A stretch of 64,000 nucleotides of DNA from a virus. Shown one piece after another: positions 49,952-58,230 of this stretch (positions are counted from its first letter, which is position 1; every line of letters starts with the position of its first letter). The stretch spans positions 1-64,000 of IMG/VR virus record IMGVR_UViG_3300022198_000012; one strand, 5' to 3'. The translations under genes and the position numbers were made by a program. The notes under the pieces are model-generated. The model was given only the letters and a program-made list of their open reading frames with translations, ran no database searches and was not told the DNA's origin.

Positions 49952-51650
49952 TTATGCTGCCAAGTCTCCTAGTGCTACCCATGTATCGGTAGCTCTCTTT
50001 ATAAGAGTAGCAGATGACCACTGTGCACGCAACTTTAGGCCTGGAGTAGCATTGATTGTTACGCCGGATCCTGGGGTTATCGTGGTTTGACCTGCTCCAG
50101 TTTGAAGAACCGTTATTGTTGTACCAACTGGGTAGGCAACTGAGCTATTTGGCGGTACTGTAAGGGTGTTACCTGACGCAACGCTCATTTCAATCATCTT
50201 AGACCTATCAGCTAATGCCAATGTATAGCTAGCAGACTGGGCATTTGTTATGGTATCCCCGACTATTCTCTGATAGGTTGCTCCATCGTTGGTGAACTCC
50301 CAACAATCATTAGCTTCATTCCATCTTAGGAGAACGTTTGTTGATGTACCACGCTGAACTTCGATTCCGGCGTTTTCTGATGGTGTTCCGGCTTCGTTGT
50401 TGTTAAGAACAATTATATTATCGTTAATTGTTAATGTTTCAGAGTTTACTGTTGTGGTTGTGCCAGAAACTATAAGGTTTCCAGAAATTGTAAGGTTTCC
50501 TCCAACTGTTGGATCAGATGTATTTACCCAAGCTGAACCATTGTACTGAAGAAGCTGATTTTCAGCTACGCTGGTAATGGTTACATCACCAACATCGTTC
50601 AGTGCGTTTATTATTGGGATTGAATCATTGACCCAAGCAGAGCCATTCCACTTAAGGAACTGTCCAGAAGATGCTGAAGTGATAGTGACATCACCAATGT
50701 CATCCAATGCGCTTACGGGCGGTATTGCAGCCCACTCTAATCCTGTAGTAGTCGAGGTATTAGATTTCAAATAATAACCATCGATTCCTTGAGCGTTTTC
50801 AATATTTGTTACACGCCCATAAGAGTCAGTTGTTATACTTGAAATTATTGTAACGTTACTAGTAGCCGAATTTGAAGAAGTCGTATTGACGCTAGCAAGG
50901 TCGATATTATTTTCATTTACAACTATCCTGGAAGAACTAGCTGTTGCAACATCAAATGTTGATCCATTTAAAACTAATCCTGCACCGGCTATGTATGCTT
51001 GAGCCTGGGAAAACTGAGTTACAGTAATATCGTCAGTTCCCACAGTAAACGTAGCTGGATTGGCCACTGAAAGAACAAATCCTCTTGCCTCATTTGTCGT
51101 CCCATCGTTAACAAAAACAAATGATCCAGGTATTTCATTGGCATCATCTTCTAGTGTACTTCTTGTCAAAACCCATGGGGTAGAGCCATCTCCCACTGTT
51201 GTTAGTGTATATCTACCATTGTGCGCTGCGTTTGTCTGATTCTTAACCAAGACCGCTTGATTTTGCGACCAACTACTAATTCCATCTACTGTTGGAAAAG
51301 CTTCATTTGAATTTGCAGTTAAGGTTGCGCCAACTCCACTAGTTCCATTGTTATAGGTTGCATCTAAATTAGATGTTGTTGCTGCTTTAACAGCCGCTCT
51401 TGTTTTAATTCCAGTTGCAACGTTATCAACATATCCCCTTGTTGCAAAATCAGCTGAAGTTTGGCCGTTGCTGAGTAGTTTCTATTGATAGAACTCGTAG
51501 AGCGCCAGTTGCTGTTATGTTTGCCATTACCGTTCCACTTGAGTCTTTAAACTCTAAAAGTGGTGCAGTTGCGTTAGCAGCTGCTTTTATGACCACTGCT
51601 TCATCGTTGACTGTAACTTCTGGTGCTGATTCAAATCTAAGACGAGCCAT
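49952..51650 (-). CDS. Long tail fibre protein, read through a +1 shift at CGG
   Basis: Frame 0 from ATG 51650 (AAGGAG upstream) reads 61 codons (MARLRFESAPEVTV...) to CGG at 51465-51467, then five more codons to TGA. The +1 frame (QTSADFATRGYVDNV...) is open for 503 codons to 49952, giving 565 aa. The joined sequence reads like a standard aquatic-phage fibre: a beta start, an ATRGYVDNVATGIKTRAAV segment, then LNDVGDVTITS...LQYNGSAWVN repeats and a C-terminal NTLTVPPNSSVAYPVGTTI domain. The LxxxGDVTI/YNGSAWV repeat also occurs in the fibre at 61713-62618. Confidence 0.82.
51464..51467 (-). other. +1 recoding site CGG-C (codon 62 of the long fibre gene)
   Basis: Frame 0 reads CAG CAA CGG CCA AAC TTC AGC TGA. 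The +1 frame continues CAA ACT TCA GCT GAT TTT GCA. It is the only site with C as fourth base. A 5-bp inverted repeat (tcagc 51450-51454, gctga 51470-51474) brackets it. Confidence 0.9.
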
Positions 51651-51714
51651 AATTCTCCTTATATAGAATATATTAAAATGGTTCCAGAATTATAGTAATA
51701 GGATTTAAGTAAAA

Positions 51715-52521
51715 TCATTGTGTTATTCTACCTAAATATTCCATCATTTTGCCGGTATATCTAATGCGGCCAAAGTGAGTCAGATTTATGCTTGGATCAA
51801 CCCAAACCTTGCCACCCATCTTTTGCCAGTAGCGGCAGAATCCGTAGTCTTCAGAAAGGAATCTGCCATCATCATCTACATAGGAATTAAACAACGCATA
51901 ACCATAGTCTACTTCTTTTTCGCTAAGAGCCGAAGTATCATCTTTATATTTTAATTTCTTGTATTTCTTCATCATTTTTTCAATAACCTCACGCTTAATT
52001 AGCATGAAGCCAGTTCCAGCTTCATAACACTCTATGGCGCCTTTTTCAATATTCAACTTTGTTTCACCAGGTTTAGTTAGATGAACCACATATCTAGAGC
52101 CATATTCCATAAGTTTTTTAGCGTCTAGATCTTTTTCTGCGCCTTCTTTTACTTTATCCCAGTTAATTTCTTTAATTGGATAAGAAGCTGTAACAACATC
52201 TTTTTCATGCCAAAGTAGTTTTAGTATTGACTGTTTGTCAAACTGAAGGTCTACGTCAATAAACATCATATGAGTAAAATCTGGATTGCCCATAAACTTG
52301 GCCACAAGATTATTCCTTGCGCGGTTGATCAAAGAATCAGATATCGTGCATACAGAGTACTTAAGTCCAATATCCTTGTAGTACATAAGGGCCTGCAACA
52401 AGGACATCATGAAAGGCTCTGTTACATGAGAATCATAACAGGGCAGTGCAAAGAAAACATTCCATTGCTGAATTTTTTCTTTAGGGATTGTTATTTGAGT
52501 TTGAGTTTGTTCTACTGGCAT
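51715..52521 (-). CDS. GT-A type glycosyltransferase
   Basis: A 268-aa protein with a GT-A pattern: PCYDSHVTEPF near residue 28, a long helix, then FIDVDLQF (DVD at residues 89-91, the metal/nucleotide-sugar motif) and a late SEDYGFCRYWQKMGG followed by NLTHFGRIRYTG. It lies between the long fibre and the fibre cassette, so it could glycosylate virion proteins or cell-surface targets. ATG 52521 is the most upstream start. No membrane segment. Confidence 0.75.
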   Translation of the reverse strand: MPVEQTQTQITIPKEKIQQWNVFFALPCYDSHVTEPFMMSLLQALMYYKDIGLKYSVCTISDSLINRARNNLVAKFMGNPDFTHMMFIDVDLQFDKQSILKLLWHEKDVVTASYPIKEINWDKVKEGAEKDLDAKKLMEYGSRYVVHLTKPGETKLNIEKGAIECYEAGTGFMLIKREVIEKMMKKYKKLKYKDDTSALSEKEVDYGYALFNSYVDDDGRFLSEDYGFCRYWQKMGGKVWVDPSINLTHFGRIRYTGKMMEYLGRITQ

Positions 52522-52586
52522 ACAGTCAATTATAGCACAACAAAAAAATTTATGCCAGCAAACAATAGAATATTAAATTAAATTAT

Positions 52587-52811
52587 TTAAATAGTCTCTT
52601 CGATCACTGGTGCGACGAATACATCGTTCACCGCATCATAAGTGTCACCGATACCAGCGTATTTGCCACGACGAGAGTTGTCGTGGAATGTTTCTATCCA
52701 CAAAGATGAATCACCGTAGCGTTCGGGGTTTGCTGTCAAAAAATCCCAAGTCACAACACGAACATCGGTGACAATACCGTTCTCAACTTTGGCAAACAAT
52801 GTTTCAGACAT
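52587..52811 (-). CDS. Small fibre-cassette protein of the YAGIG/DxFVAP family (1)
   Basis: A 74-aa protein: FAKVENGIVTDVRVVTWDF at the start, then RRGKYAGIGDTYDAVNDVF and a short tail. It shares the YAGIG...Y...D.FVAP signature with the proteins at 54314-54583 and 56165-56530. Its ATG overlaps the sulfotransferase stop by 8 bases. The family recurs in fibre regions of aquatic phages; role unknown. Confidence 0.65.
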   Translation of the reverse strand: MSETLFAKVENGIVTDVRVVTWDFLTANPERYGDSSLWIETFHDNSRRGKYAGIGDTYDAVNDVFVAPVIEETI

Positions 52812-53469
52812 AAGCCAACTTCCTTATTTCTGGTCGCACTTCGTGCATCTGCGAAACACCCCACACCCCATCATCGTCACTAGAACTATTGCGAATGTCG
52901 GTCAGTTGATGCTCATAGTCGGGCATACCAAAAAACGAATAGATGCGGTGCAACACTGTTGCGGTATCAGACACGAGTTCGTCATAGTGAACAACCACGC
53001 AGTTTTCTGGCATCGCCTTGGTCAAGTTATTGAATGACGCTTCACAACGACGCAACATCTGATCTGGCGACGACAAACGAGCCGAAGGATTATTCGCCAT
53101 CAGGCGTTCCAACGAAGCACGAACTTCGCTTCTGTCTCTATCCATCACAATAAACTTCGGTTCGTTTGGCGCAAATCGAACAAGGTTCGCAAGGTTGTCT
53201 GGCGTACCCCAAGTGAACGCTTTATCAACAATGAGAGACTCGTTGCGGTTCGCATAGAAGGCAGGAATGATAGAACGCAACACGGTATTCACACCAACAG
53301 GATTTGGGTTTGCTTCCAATGCGACCTGCTCAGACCACAAGCGTTCGCTGTGATACAGCGTGTTGCAAAGTGGCGATGATGACGAAACGAACACATCAGG
53401 ATTCTGGTTCAACAGGCTCGCCAACAGTGTCGAACCTGATCGTGGCATACCAGCAAGATAACTAATCAC
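52804..53469 (-). CDS. Sulfotransferase
   Basis: A 221-aa PAPS-dependent sulfotransferase. The 5'-phosphosulfate loop is GMPRSGSTLLASLLNQNP (residues about 7-24) and the 3'-phosphate motif is MDRDRSEVRASL near residue 110, followed by VVHYDELVSD. It should transfer sulfate from PAPS to a hydroxyl of a glycan, lipid or tyrosine. The start is GTG at 53469, overlapping the TGA of the Gly-rich gene (GTGA); ATG eight codons later would cut into the binding loop. Codon use here is GC-richer than in the tail genes, fitting a transferred cassette. Target unknown. Confidence 0.83.
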   Translation of the reverse strand: MISYLAGMPRSGSTLLASLLNQNPDVFVSSSSPLCNTLYHSERLWSEQVALEANPNPVGVNTVLRSIIPAFYANRNESLIVDKAFTWGTPDNLANLVRFAPNEPKFIVMDRDRSEVRASLERLMANNPSARLSSPDQMLRRCEASFNNLTKAMPENCVVVHYDELVSDTATVLHRIYSFFGMPDYEHQLTDIRNSSSDDDGVWGVSQMHEVRPEIRKLAYV

Positions 53470-54317
53470 GACTTGAACCTCACATACGCTATGCCTGAAT
53501 AGCCCGATGCGCCATCTTGACTAAGAGTCGATGCTTTGCCCTGTCCACCACCACCTGTGTTTGCTGAGCCGTTACCTGTTCCAGCCGCACCATTCCCACC
53601 AGAACCACCGCCACCACCGCCACCACTCTTGTAAGTAGTTCCGGCGGACTGACCGAGCCACGCCGAAATGTCCAAGCCTGCGCCACCAGCACCACCAACA
53701 TTTGATACACCGTTTGAGCCGTTCGCAGAACCACCGCCGCCACCACCACCACCGCCTTCGTATGCGCCTGATGAGCCACCATTGCCACCTGCTGAACCTT
53801 GCGTCTGAACTGTTGAACCGCCTGTGCCGTTGTTCTTTGCGCCGCCGCCAGAGCCACCGAAACCTGCCCCAATGGAATACAAAGGTGCGGCACCAGCACC
53901 ACCGCCAAGCGCAGTGATTTCATAGTTGTCGGTCGAATAGATGGAAGTTGGTTTGCCTGTACCCGAATACACTGCGGTAAATCCACCTGCGCCACCTGCG
54001 CCTACATCAACCGTGTAGGTTCCTGCGGCAAGATACACCGTCTGAAAGACGATGCCGCCGCCGCCGCCACCACCCGATGTTCCATAGTTGGACTGTGAAC
54101 GACCACCTGCGCCGCCACCACCAACTAGGCATACATCAAACACGCCAGCCTGAGACACAACAAGGTTGTCGTCACTCGTGAAAGTCAGAAGCGTGTACGC
54201 CTGACCGCCAACCGTGATCGACGACGACGAGCCGCCGGTTGCTGTTCCGTACAAACCTGTGATGACGATGCTGTCGGTTGTTTGTGATGACACATAGCCG
54301 AGATACGAACGGGTCAT
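53466..54317 (-). CDS. Gly-rich fibre/adhesin protein 1
   Basis: A 283-aa protein. The first 80 residues are beta (SYLGYVSSQTTDSIVITGL, YTLLTFTSDDNLVVSQAG, VFDVCLVGGGGAGG). Then come long poly-Gly-rich turns (GGGGGGG with Ser, Thr, Asn, Ala) and a final short strand (GYSGIAYVRFKS). The fold type resembles phage Gly-rich receptor-binding adhesins whose tips form polyglycine-II sandwiches. It is a close relative of the gene at 54586-55413. Many CGG triplets occur out of frame and none in frame. Confidence 0.75.
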   Translation of the reverse strand: MTRSYLGYVSSQTTDSIVITGLYGTATGGSSSSITVGGQAYTLLTFTSDDNLVVSQAGVFDVCLVGGGGAGGRSQSNYGTSGGGGGGGIVFQTVYLAAGTYTVDVGAGGAGGFTAVYSGTGKPTSIYSTDNYEITALGGGAGAAPLYSIGAGFGGSGGGAKNNGTGGSTVQTQGSAGGNGGSSGAYEGGGGGGGGGSANGSNGVSNVGGAGGAGLDISAWLGQSAGTTYKSGGGGGGGSGGNGAAGTGNGSANTGGGGQGKASTLSQDGASGYSGIAYVRFKS

Positions 54318-54583
54318 TCCACTACCTCACTAACAGGAACTTCTGGCGCAACGAATACATCAGCATCAGCATCGTAAGTCATACCGACACCAGCGTATTG
54401 TCCTCGGAAGTTACCGTTATACGAAGTCTGTTTCCAAATCTTTCCTGAGCCGTGAACGCTGGTCAGGTAGGCGATACCAACTGCTTCGGATTCGTTTCCG
54501 TTCTCATCAAGCAAGTTATGGTTGTCCACCACCGATACTCGGTACACGATGTTGTTGTTATCTAGCCAAGCGAAGTGAGCCAT
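54314..54583 (-). CDS. Small fibre-cassette protein of the YAGIG/DxFVAP family (2)
   Basis: An 89-aa protein: MAHFAWLDNNNIVYRVSVV, then GKIWKQTSYNGNFRGQYAG and VGMTYDADADVFVAPEVP. It matches the protein at 56165-56530 over its length (WKQTSYN-NFR segment). It overlaps the next gene's start by four bases. Confidence 0.65.
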   Translation of the reverse strand: MAHFAWLDNNNIVYRVSVVDNHNLLDENGNESEAVGIAYLTSVHGSGKIWKQTSYNGNFRGQYAGVGMTYDADADVFVAPEVPVSEVVE

Positions 54584-54585
54584 TG

Positions 54586-55413
54586 TTACACCTTGAACCT
54601 TAGATAGACGATGCCTGAACCACCCATGCCACCGTTGTTACCGCCAGTCGGACCACCTTTGCCACCATCTCCACTATTTGCAGCACCGTTTACTGTGGCA
54701 CTACTGTTGCCGCCTTGTCCACCAGTGCCTTTCACCAATGTTGAACCGCCGATGAATGCCGACACATCGTAACCTGCTCCACCTGCCCCAGCGGTTGAGC
54801 CAGAAGCATTACCGCCAACTGCGCTCGTACCACCTCCACCACCGCCTGCTGGATTTGAGCCAGTGCCACCCGCATAGCCGCTTACCCCAGGAGCCATTGA
54901 CGGGAAAGACTGTGTAATCTCATTTCCATTTCCACCGCCACCACAACCACCAAGACTGCCCTGAATGTCAAATGCACCAGACAAAGCACCTGCGCCGCCG
55001 CCACCCCCTGCTACTGATACGCCACCAACACCACCGATAGAAACAGACGAACCTTGACCGCCCCCTTGCTGGTCGTAACTAACCCCTCCAGCACCAATGT
55101 CTACTGCGTATGTTCCAGCGGCAAGATAAATCGTTGTTTGCATCTTTCCACCAGCACCACCACCTCCACCGCCTCTCGCACTCCTGCCCCCACGACCACC
55201 TGCTCCACCCGCCGATTGCAGATAAACATCAAACAGTCCTTCTGTAGAAACAGTCAAAGTACTGTCACCAGTAAAGGTCAGAAGCGTGTACGCCACACCA
55301 TCAACCGTGATGCTTGACGATGAGCCACCTGACGCAACGCCATACGACATCAACGGAACGCTCTGCGTCGTTAGTGACGACACATACCCAAGTTGTCTAC
55401 GAGCCGTAGCCAT
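54586..55413 (-). CDS. Gly-rich fibre/adhesin protein 2
   Basis: A 275-aa paralogue of the protein at 53466-54317: same start (LGYVSSLTTQSV, SITVDGVAYTLLTFTGDS, LFDVYLQSAGGAGG), Gly-rich core and end (GGMGGSGIVYLRFKV). Relative order and length of Gly-rich blocks differ, suggesting tip variation between paralogues. It follows the jelly-roll-like small protein by three bases. Confidence 0.75.
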   Translation of the reverse strand: MATARRQLGYVSSLTTQSVPLMSYGVASGGSSSSITVDGVAYTLLTFTGDSTLTVSTEGLFDVYLQSAGGAGGRGGRSARGGGGGGAGGKMQTTIYLAAGTYAVDIGAGGVSYDQQGGGQGSSVSIGGVGGVSVAGGGGGAGALSGAFDIQGSLGGCGGGGNGNEITQSFPSMAPGVSGYAGGTGSNPAGGGGGGTSAVGGNASGSTAGAGGAGYDVSAFIGGSTLVKGTGGQGGNSSATVNGAANSGDGGKGGPTGGNNGGMGGSGIVYLRFKV

Positions 55414-55416
55414 CAG

Positions 55417-55779
55417 TTACACCGTAATCTGGTTGACGAACCCGTGAATTGTAATCACATTTGCTGTTGCGGCAAAAGCACGAACTTCTAAAGCTGAAGA
55501 ATTGCCTTTTATTAAAAGTCCAGGTGCTATTGTCACCAAACCAGCCTCAGGCTGAACCGTCAACTCAATAAGATCATCTGGATCTGCGACTCCACCCCAT
55601 TCAACTGTTAGCTTTACTGCTGAAGCAGACGTATTTTGAGCATATAGCCAAACTTCGTCATATGTTGTAGATGTTGTGGAGCCAGTGTGAATAAGGGTTC
55701 CAGCAGTTGCTGTATTGGCTACTTTTATAGCTTTGCCATTTGTTGACTCAGAAAGTTTAACTTTTGTAAATGTGGCCAC
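55417..55779 (-). CDS. Small beta virion protein A (fibre cassette)
   Basis: A 120-aa protein, paralogue of the one at 57596-57958: TKVKLSESTNGKAIKVANT, TLIHTGS, DEVWLYAQNTS, LTVEWGG, DDLIELTV and the Gly-Leu-Ile ending. The eight-strand pattern resembles a small jelly roll. A more distant relative is at 61340-61678. Probably a fibre-associated or decoration protein. Confidence 0.6.
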   Translation of the reverse strand: MATFTKVKLSESTNGKAIKVANTATAGTLIHTGSTTSTTYDEVWLYAQNTSASAVKLTVEWGGVADPDDLIELTVQPEAGLVTIAPGLLIKGNSSALEVRAFAATANVITIHGFVNQITV

Positions 55780-55788
55780 TTTTTCTCC

Positions 55789-56151
55789 TTAACTAAAAAT
55801 CTGTGATCCAATAATTGCACTTGCGTCATCTGCTGGAGAACCAGCTTGACCCCATTCTAAACCGCTACCTGTTGCTGAATTTGCCAAGAGTGCTTGACCA
55901 TCTGCTGCTCCAGATGGAAGTTTTGCAACAGTGACTGAAGCATTTGCAAGTTTATCGGTTGTTACCGCCAGGTCTGCAATATCCGTTGTTGCTACGGCAT
56001 TTGCGGCCAATTCAGTTGTTCCAACAGAACCTGGAGGAATGACTCCAGTATAAACATTTAATACCCAAGTAGTTCCATTCCAAGTCCAGCTTCTTCCACC
56101 TTCTGAGTGGACGTCATTAACTGACGGACTGTTAGGAAAATCCAAAGGCAT
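55789..56151 (-). CDS. Tail fibre fragment-like protein A
   Basis: A 120-aa protein beginning MPLDFPNSPSVNDVHSEG and SWTWNGTTWVLNVY, then a coiled-coil-like repeat (TTELAANAVATTDIADLAVT) and a GQALLANSATGSGLEWGQA ending. The same start (FPNSPxNxE...W-YNGT-W) occurs in the proteins at 57967-58230 and 61713-62618. A short fibre shaft or linker. Confidence 0.65.
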   Translation of the reverse strand: MPLDFPNSPSVNDVHSEGGRSWTWNGTTWVLNVYTGVIPPGSVGTTELAANAVATTDIADLAVTTDKLANASVTVAKLPSGAADGQALLANSATGSGLEWGQAGSPADDASAIIGSQIFS

Positions 56152-56164
56152 TATTTACTCCTTA

Positions 56165-56530
56165 TTACGCTGGTGTTGCTACTTCATCCCACTGTTGAGT
56201 GGATTCATTCCAAGTCCAGTTTCCTTCTTCTGGGCGAGCAACAGGTGCTTCCCAGTCGGCTGTTTCTGTGTTTAGAGTCCAAGATGGATATGGCTGTGGT
56301 GCAACGAATGCATCAAGCTCTGCATTGAATGTATATCCGATCCCAGCATAACGTTTGCGGAAATTGTTGTTATAAGATGTTTGTTTCCAAGTACCGCCCA
56401 AAAGATTTGTGCAGAATGCGGCTCCAACAGAATCGCTTGCGGGATATTCTCCACCACCGCAATCATCGTTGGAAACGACAATAACTTGAGTTACAACATT
56501 ATCTGAGTTGATTTGGGCAAAGTGTGCCAT
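56165..56530 (-). CDS. Small fibre-cassette protein of the YAGIG/DxFVAP family (3)
   Basis: A 121-aa protein, the longest of its family in the window: HFAQINSDNVVTQVIVVSN, GTWKQTSYNNNFRKRYAGI, YTFNAELDAFVAPQPYPSW and a WTWNESTQQWDEV tail. The shorter members lack the last 35 residues. CGGAGG lies 13 bases before ATG 56530 as a strong ribosome site, and a promoter lies further upstream. Confidence 0.7.
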   Translation of the reverse strand: MAHFAQINSDNVVTQVIVVSNDDCGGGEYPASDSVGAAFCTNLLGGTWKQTSYNNNFRKRYAGIGYTFNAELDAFVAPQPYPSWTLNTETADWEAPVARPEEGNWTWNESTQQWDEVATPA

Positions 56531-56581
56531 TTTAAATTAACCTCCGAAATTAATATTTTTCTCTGTAAATAGTATCATAAT

Positions 56582-56610
56582 ATTATATAAAAGTCTATTT
56601 TTAAAATCAA
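56582..56610 (-). promoter_or_regulatory. Sigma70-like promoter upstream of the 56530 gene
   Basis: On the minus strand TTGATT (56605-56610) and TATAAT (56582-56587) are 17 bases apart. The start codon is 52 bases downstream. This is one of the few gaps in the fibre cassette and would give the left part of the cassette its own transcript. Confidence 0.55.
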
Positions 56611-56626
56611 ATTATTAAAAGATGTA

Positions 56627-57586
56627 TTATGCTATTGAAAAAGTTCCCGTTGAAGTAAATGAATGAACAGTATAAGATCCAACTGTTGTAATTGTTCCTC
56701 CTGTAATGGTCTTACCTGCTGCTGATGAAGTTAGATAGCGAATAACTACAATTCCTGAACCTCCACTGGCCACATAGTCCTGTCCTGGCATACCTGTTCC
56801 ACAACCTCCACCACCGCCGCCTAAATTGGCTGTACCAGCGAGGCCGGAGCCACCATTTGAATGCTGAGACCAGCCACCGTTTCCTCCTCCACCAGACCCG
56901 CCCAAACCACCTCCGTACAGATAGCCAGAAGAGCCAGAACCCCCACCACCACCGCCACCATAAGTTACGGCACTGCCGGTTCGATAGCTGTTACTTAATC
57001 CAGCACCGCCAGCACCGCTAGAGCCAGCCGTAGTGGAGCCTTCATTGTTCCCAAATCCTGATGGATTAGATGCTTGGGCACCTGCTCCGCCGCCGCCGCC
57101 AGCCTGCATAGGATAGCCAGAGTTATATGGATTTCCCGTAGCACCGTTATTACCCTGTCGAGAATCAAGAGAAGTCGCACCTGTAACTGAACCTGACTGA
57201 CCACCGCCGCCAGAACCTCCACGTTGGGCCGGCGTGGAATAAGTTGAACCTCTACCACCACCAAACGCCGTTATGTACGAGCCATAGGCGGTACTGGTAG
57301 ACCAATCGCTACTAAAGATTACTGAATGATTTCCATCACCTAAACGACCACCGCCAGCTCCTACAACTACGGTATAAGATCCTAGTGGAATAGTTGAATC
57401 TGCCGTAACAACAACTCCTCCACCTCCACCGCCGCCACCATTTGTTCCAGCTCCAACATTTCCCCCAGAACCACCGCCGCCAACAGCAAGGATATCTACA
57501 AGAAATGTTGGTAGACCAGCAACGCCTCGTTTTGTCCAATTAGAAACAGAGACACCTGAGCGAGTACGCTCACCAAACCTAGACAT
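56627..57586 (-). CDS. Gly-rich fibre/adhesin protein 3
   Basis: A 319-aa protein. The start is beta with few Gly (SRFGERTRSGVSVSNWTKRG, FLVDILAVGGGGSGG). Then Gly-rich blocks with Asn, Ser, Ala and Tyr follow, and the end is a beta strand set (GGSGIVVIRYLTSSAAGKTI, SYTVHSFTSTGTFSIA). The ending also appears in the protein at 59125-60759. Ends at 56627, just before the promoter gap. Confidence 0.75.
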   Translation of the reverse strand: MSRFGERTRSGVSVSNWTKRGVAGLPTFLVDILAVGGGGSGGNVGAGTNGGGGGGGGVVVTADSTIPLGSYTVVVGAGGGRLGDGNHSVIFSSDWSTSTAYGSYITAFGGGRGSTYSTPAQRGGSGGGGQSGSVTGATSLDSRQGNNGATGNPYNSGYPMQAGGGGGAGAQASNPSGFGNNEGSTTAGSSGAGGAGLSNSYRTGSAVTYGGGGGGGSGSSGYLYGGGLGGSGGGGNGGWSQHSNGGSGLAGTANLGGGGGGCGTGMPGQDYVASGGSGIVVIRYLTSSAAGKTITGGTITTVGSYTVHSFTSTGTFSIA

Positions 57587-57595
57587 TGCAATCCT

Positions 57596-57958
57596 TTATG
57601 ATACAACCGTCACATAGCCATGTAAAGTTACTACATTGGCTGCTGCTGCAAAAGCTGTGATTGTTGGGGCTGTTGATGCATTACCTGTTAAGATAAGACC
57701 TGGAACGACTAATACCAACCCGCCTTCTGCTGTGATTGTTGATTCAATAAGATCATTGGGGCTTGTTGCTCCGCCAAATTCAATTGTCAACTTGCGGTCT
57801 GTTGTATCTGTATTTTGTGCGTAAAGCCAAACTTCATGCTGTACCGAAGTATTTGTAGAACCCGTATGAACAACGCAAGTATTTGAAGATGTCGTGTCAA
57901 CCAATACACCTCTACCGTTTGTTGATCCGCTAAATGGAATCTTGCTATATGTAGCCAT
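57596..57958 (-). CDS. Small beta virion protein B (fibre cassette)
   Basis: A 120-aa paralogue of the protein at 55417-55779: YSKIPFSGSTNGRGVLVDT, CVVHTGSTNTSVQHEVWL, LTIEFGG, NDLIESTI and a VVTLHGYV ending. It precedes a Gly-rich protein, as its paralogue does, so the pair (small beta protein plus Gly-rich adhesin) seems to be a duplicated unit. Confidence 0.6.
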   Translation of the reverse strand: MATYSKIPFSGSTNGRGVLVDTTSSNTCVVHTGSTNTSVQHEVWLYAQNTDTTDRKLTIEFGGATSPNDLIESTITAEGGLVLVVPGLILTGNASTAPTITAFAAAANVVTLHGYVTVVS

Positions 57959-57966
57959 GTTTCTCC

Positions 57967-58230
57967 TTAATTAAAATATTGAGAGGATAATACTATTTGA
58001 TCATCTTCCCAGCCCGTAACTTTAGTTGTTGAAATCGCCGCCGAAGAAGAAATATCTTCATTTATTATAGTACCATTTGCTATTTCTGAAGTAGTTACAG
58101 TATTAGCTCCAAGTAGAGCAGATGATTGTAATGTCCATGTGTTTAAAGAAGAATTATACACCCATGATCTATTACCAACGGTATATACTTCATTATTTGT
58201 TGGGGAATTTGGAAAGTCAATAGCCATCAC
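57967..58230 (-). CDS. Tail fibre fragment-like protein B
   Basis: An 87-aa protein: AIDFPNSPTNNEVYTVGNR, SWVYNSSLNTWTLQSS, then TTSEIANGTIINEDISSSA. The start matches the fibre-type genes at 55789 and 61713. Too short to be a full fibre; it may be a linker or a relic. It overlaps the next gene by four bases. Confidence 0.6.
   Translation of the reverse strand: MMAIDFPNSPTNNEVYTVGNRSWVYNSSLNTWTLQSSALLGANTVTTSEIANGTIINEDISSSAAISTTKVTGWEDDQIVLSSQYFN

Noticed and set aside
3606-51467. The nine frame breaks as sequencing or assembly errors
   Set aside because: All are +1, none is in a homopolymer, and every one coincides with an in-frame CGG while no unshifted in-frame CGG was found. Random errors would not choose one codon.
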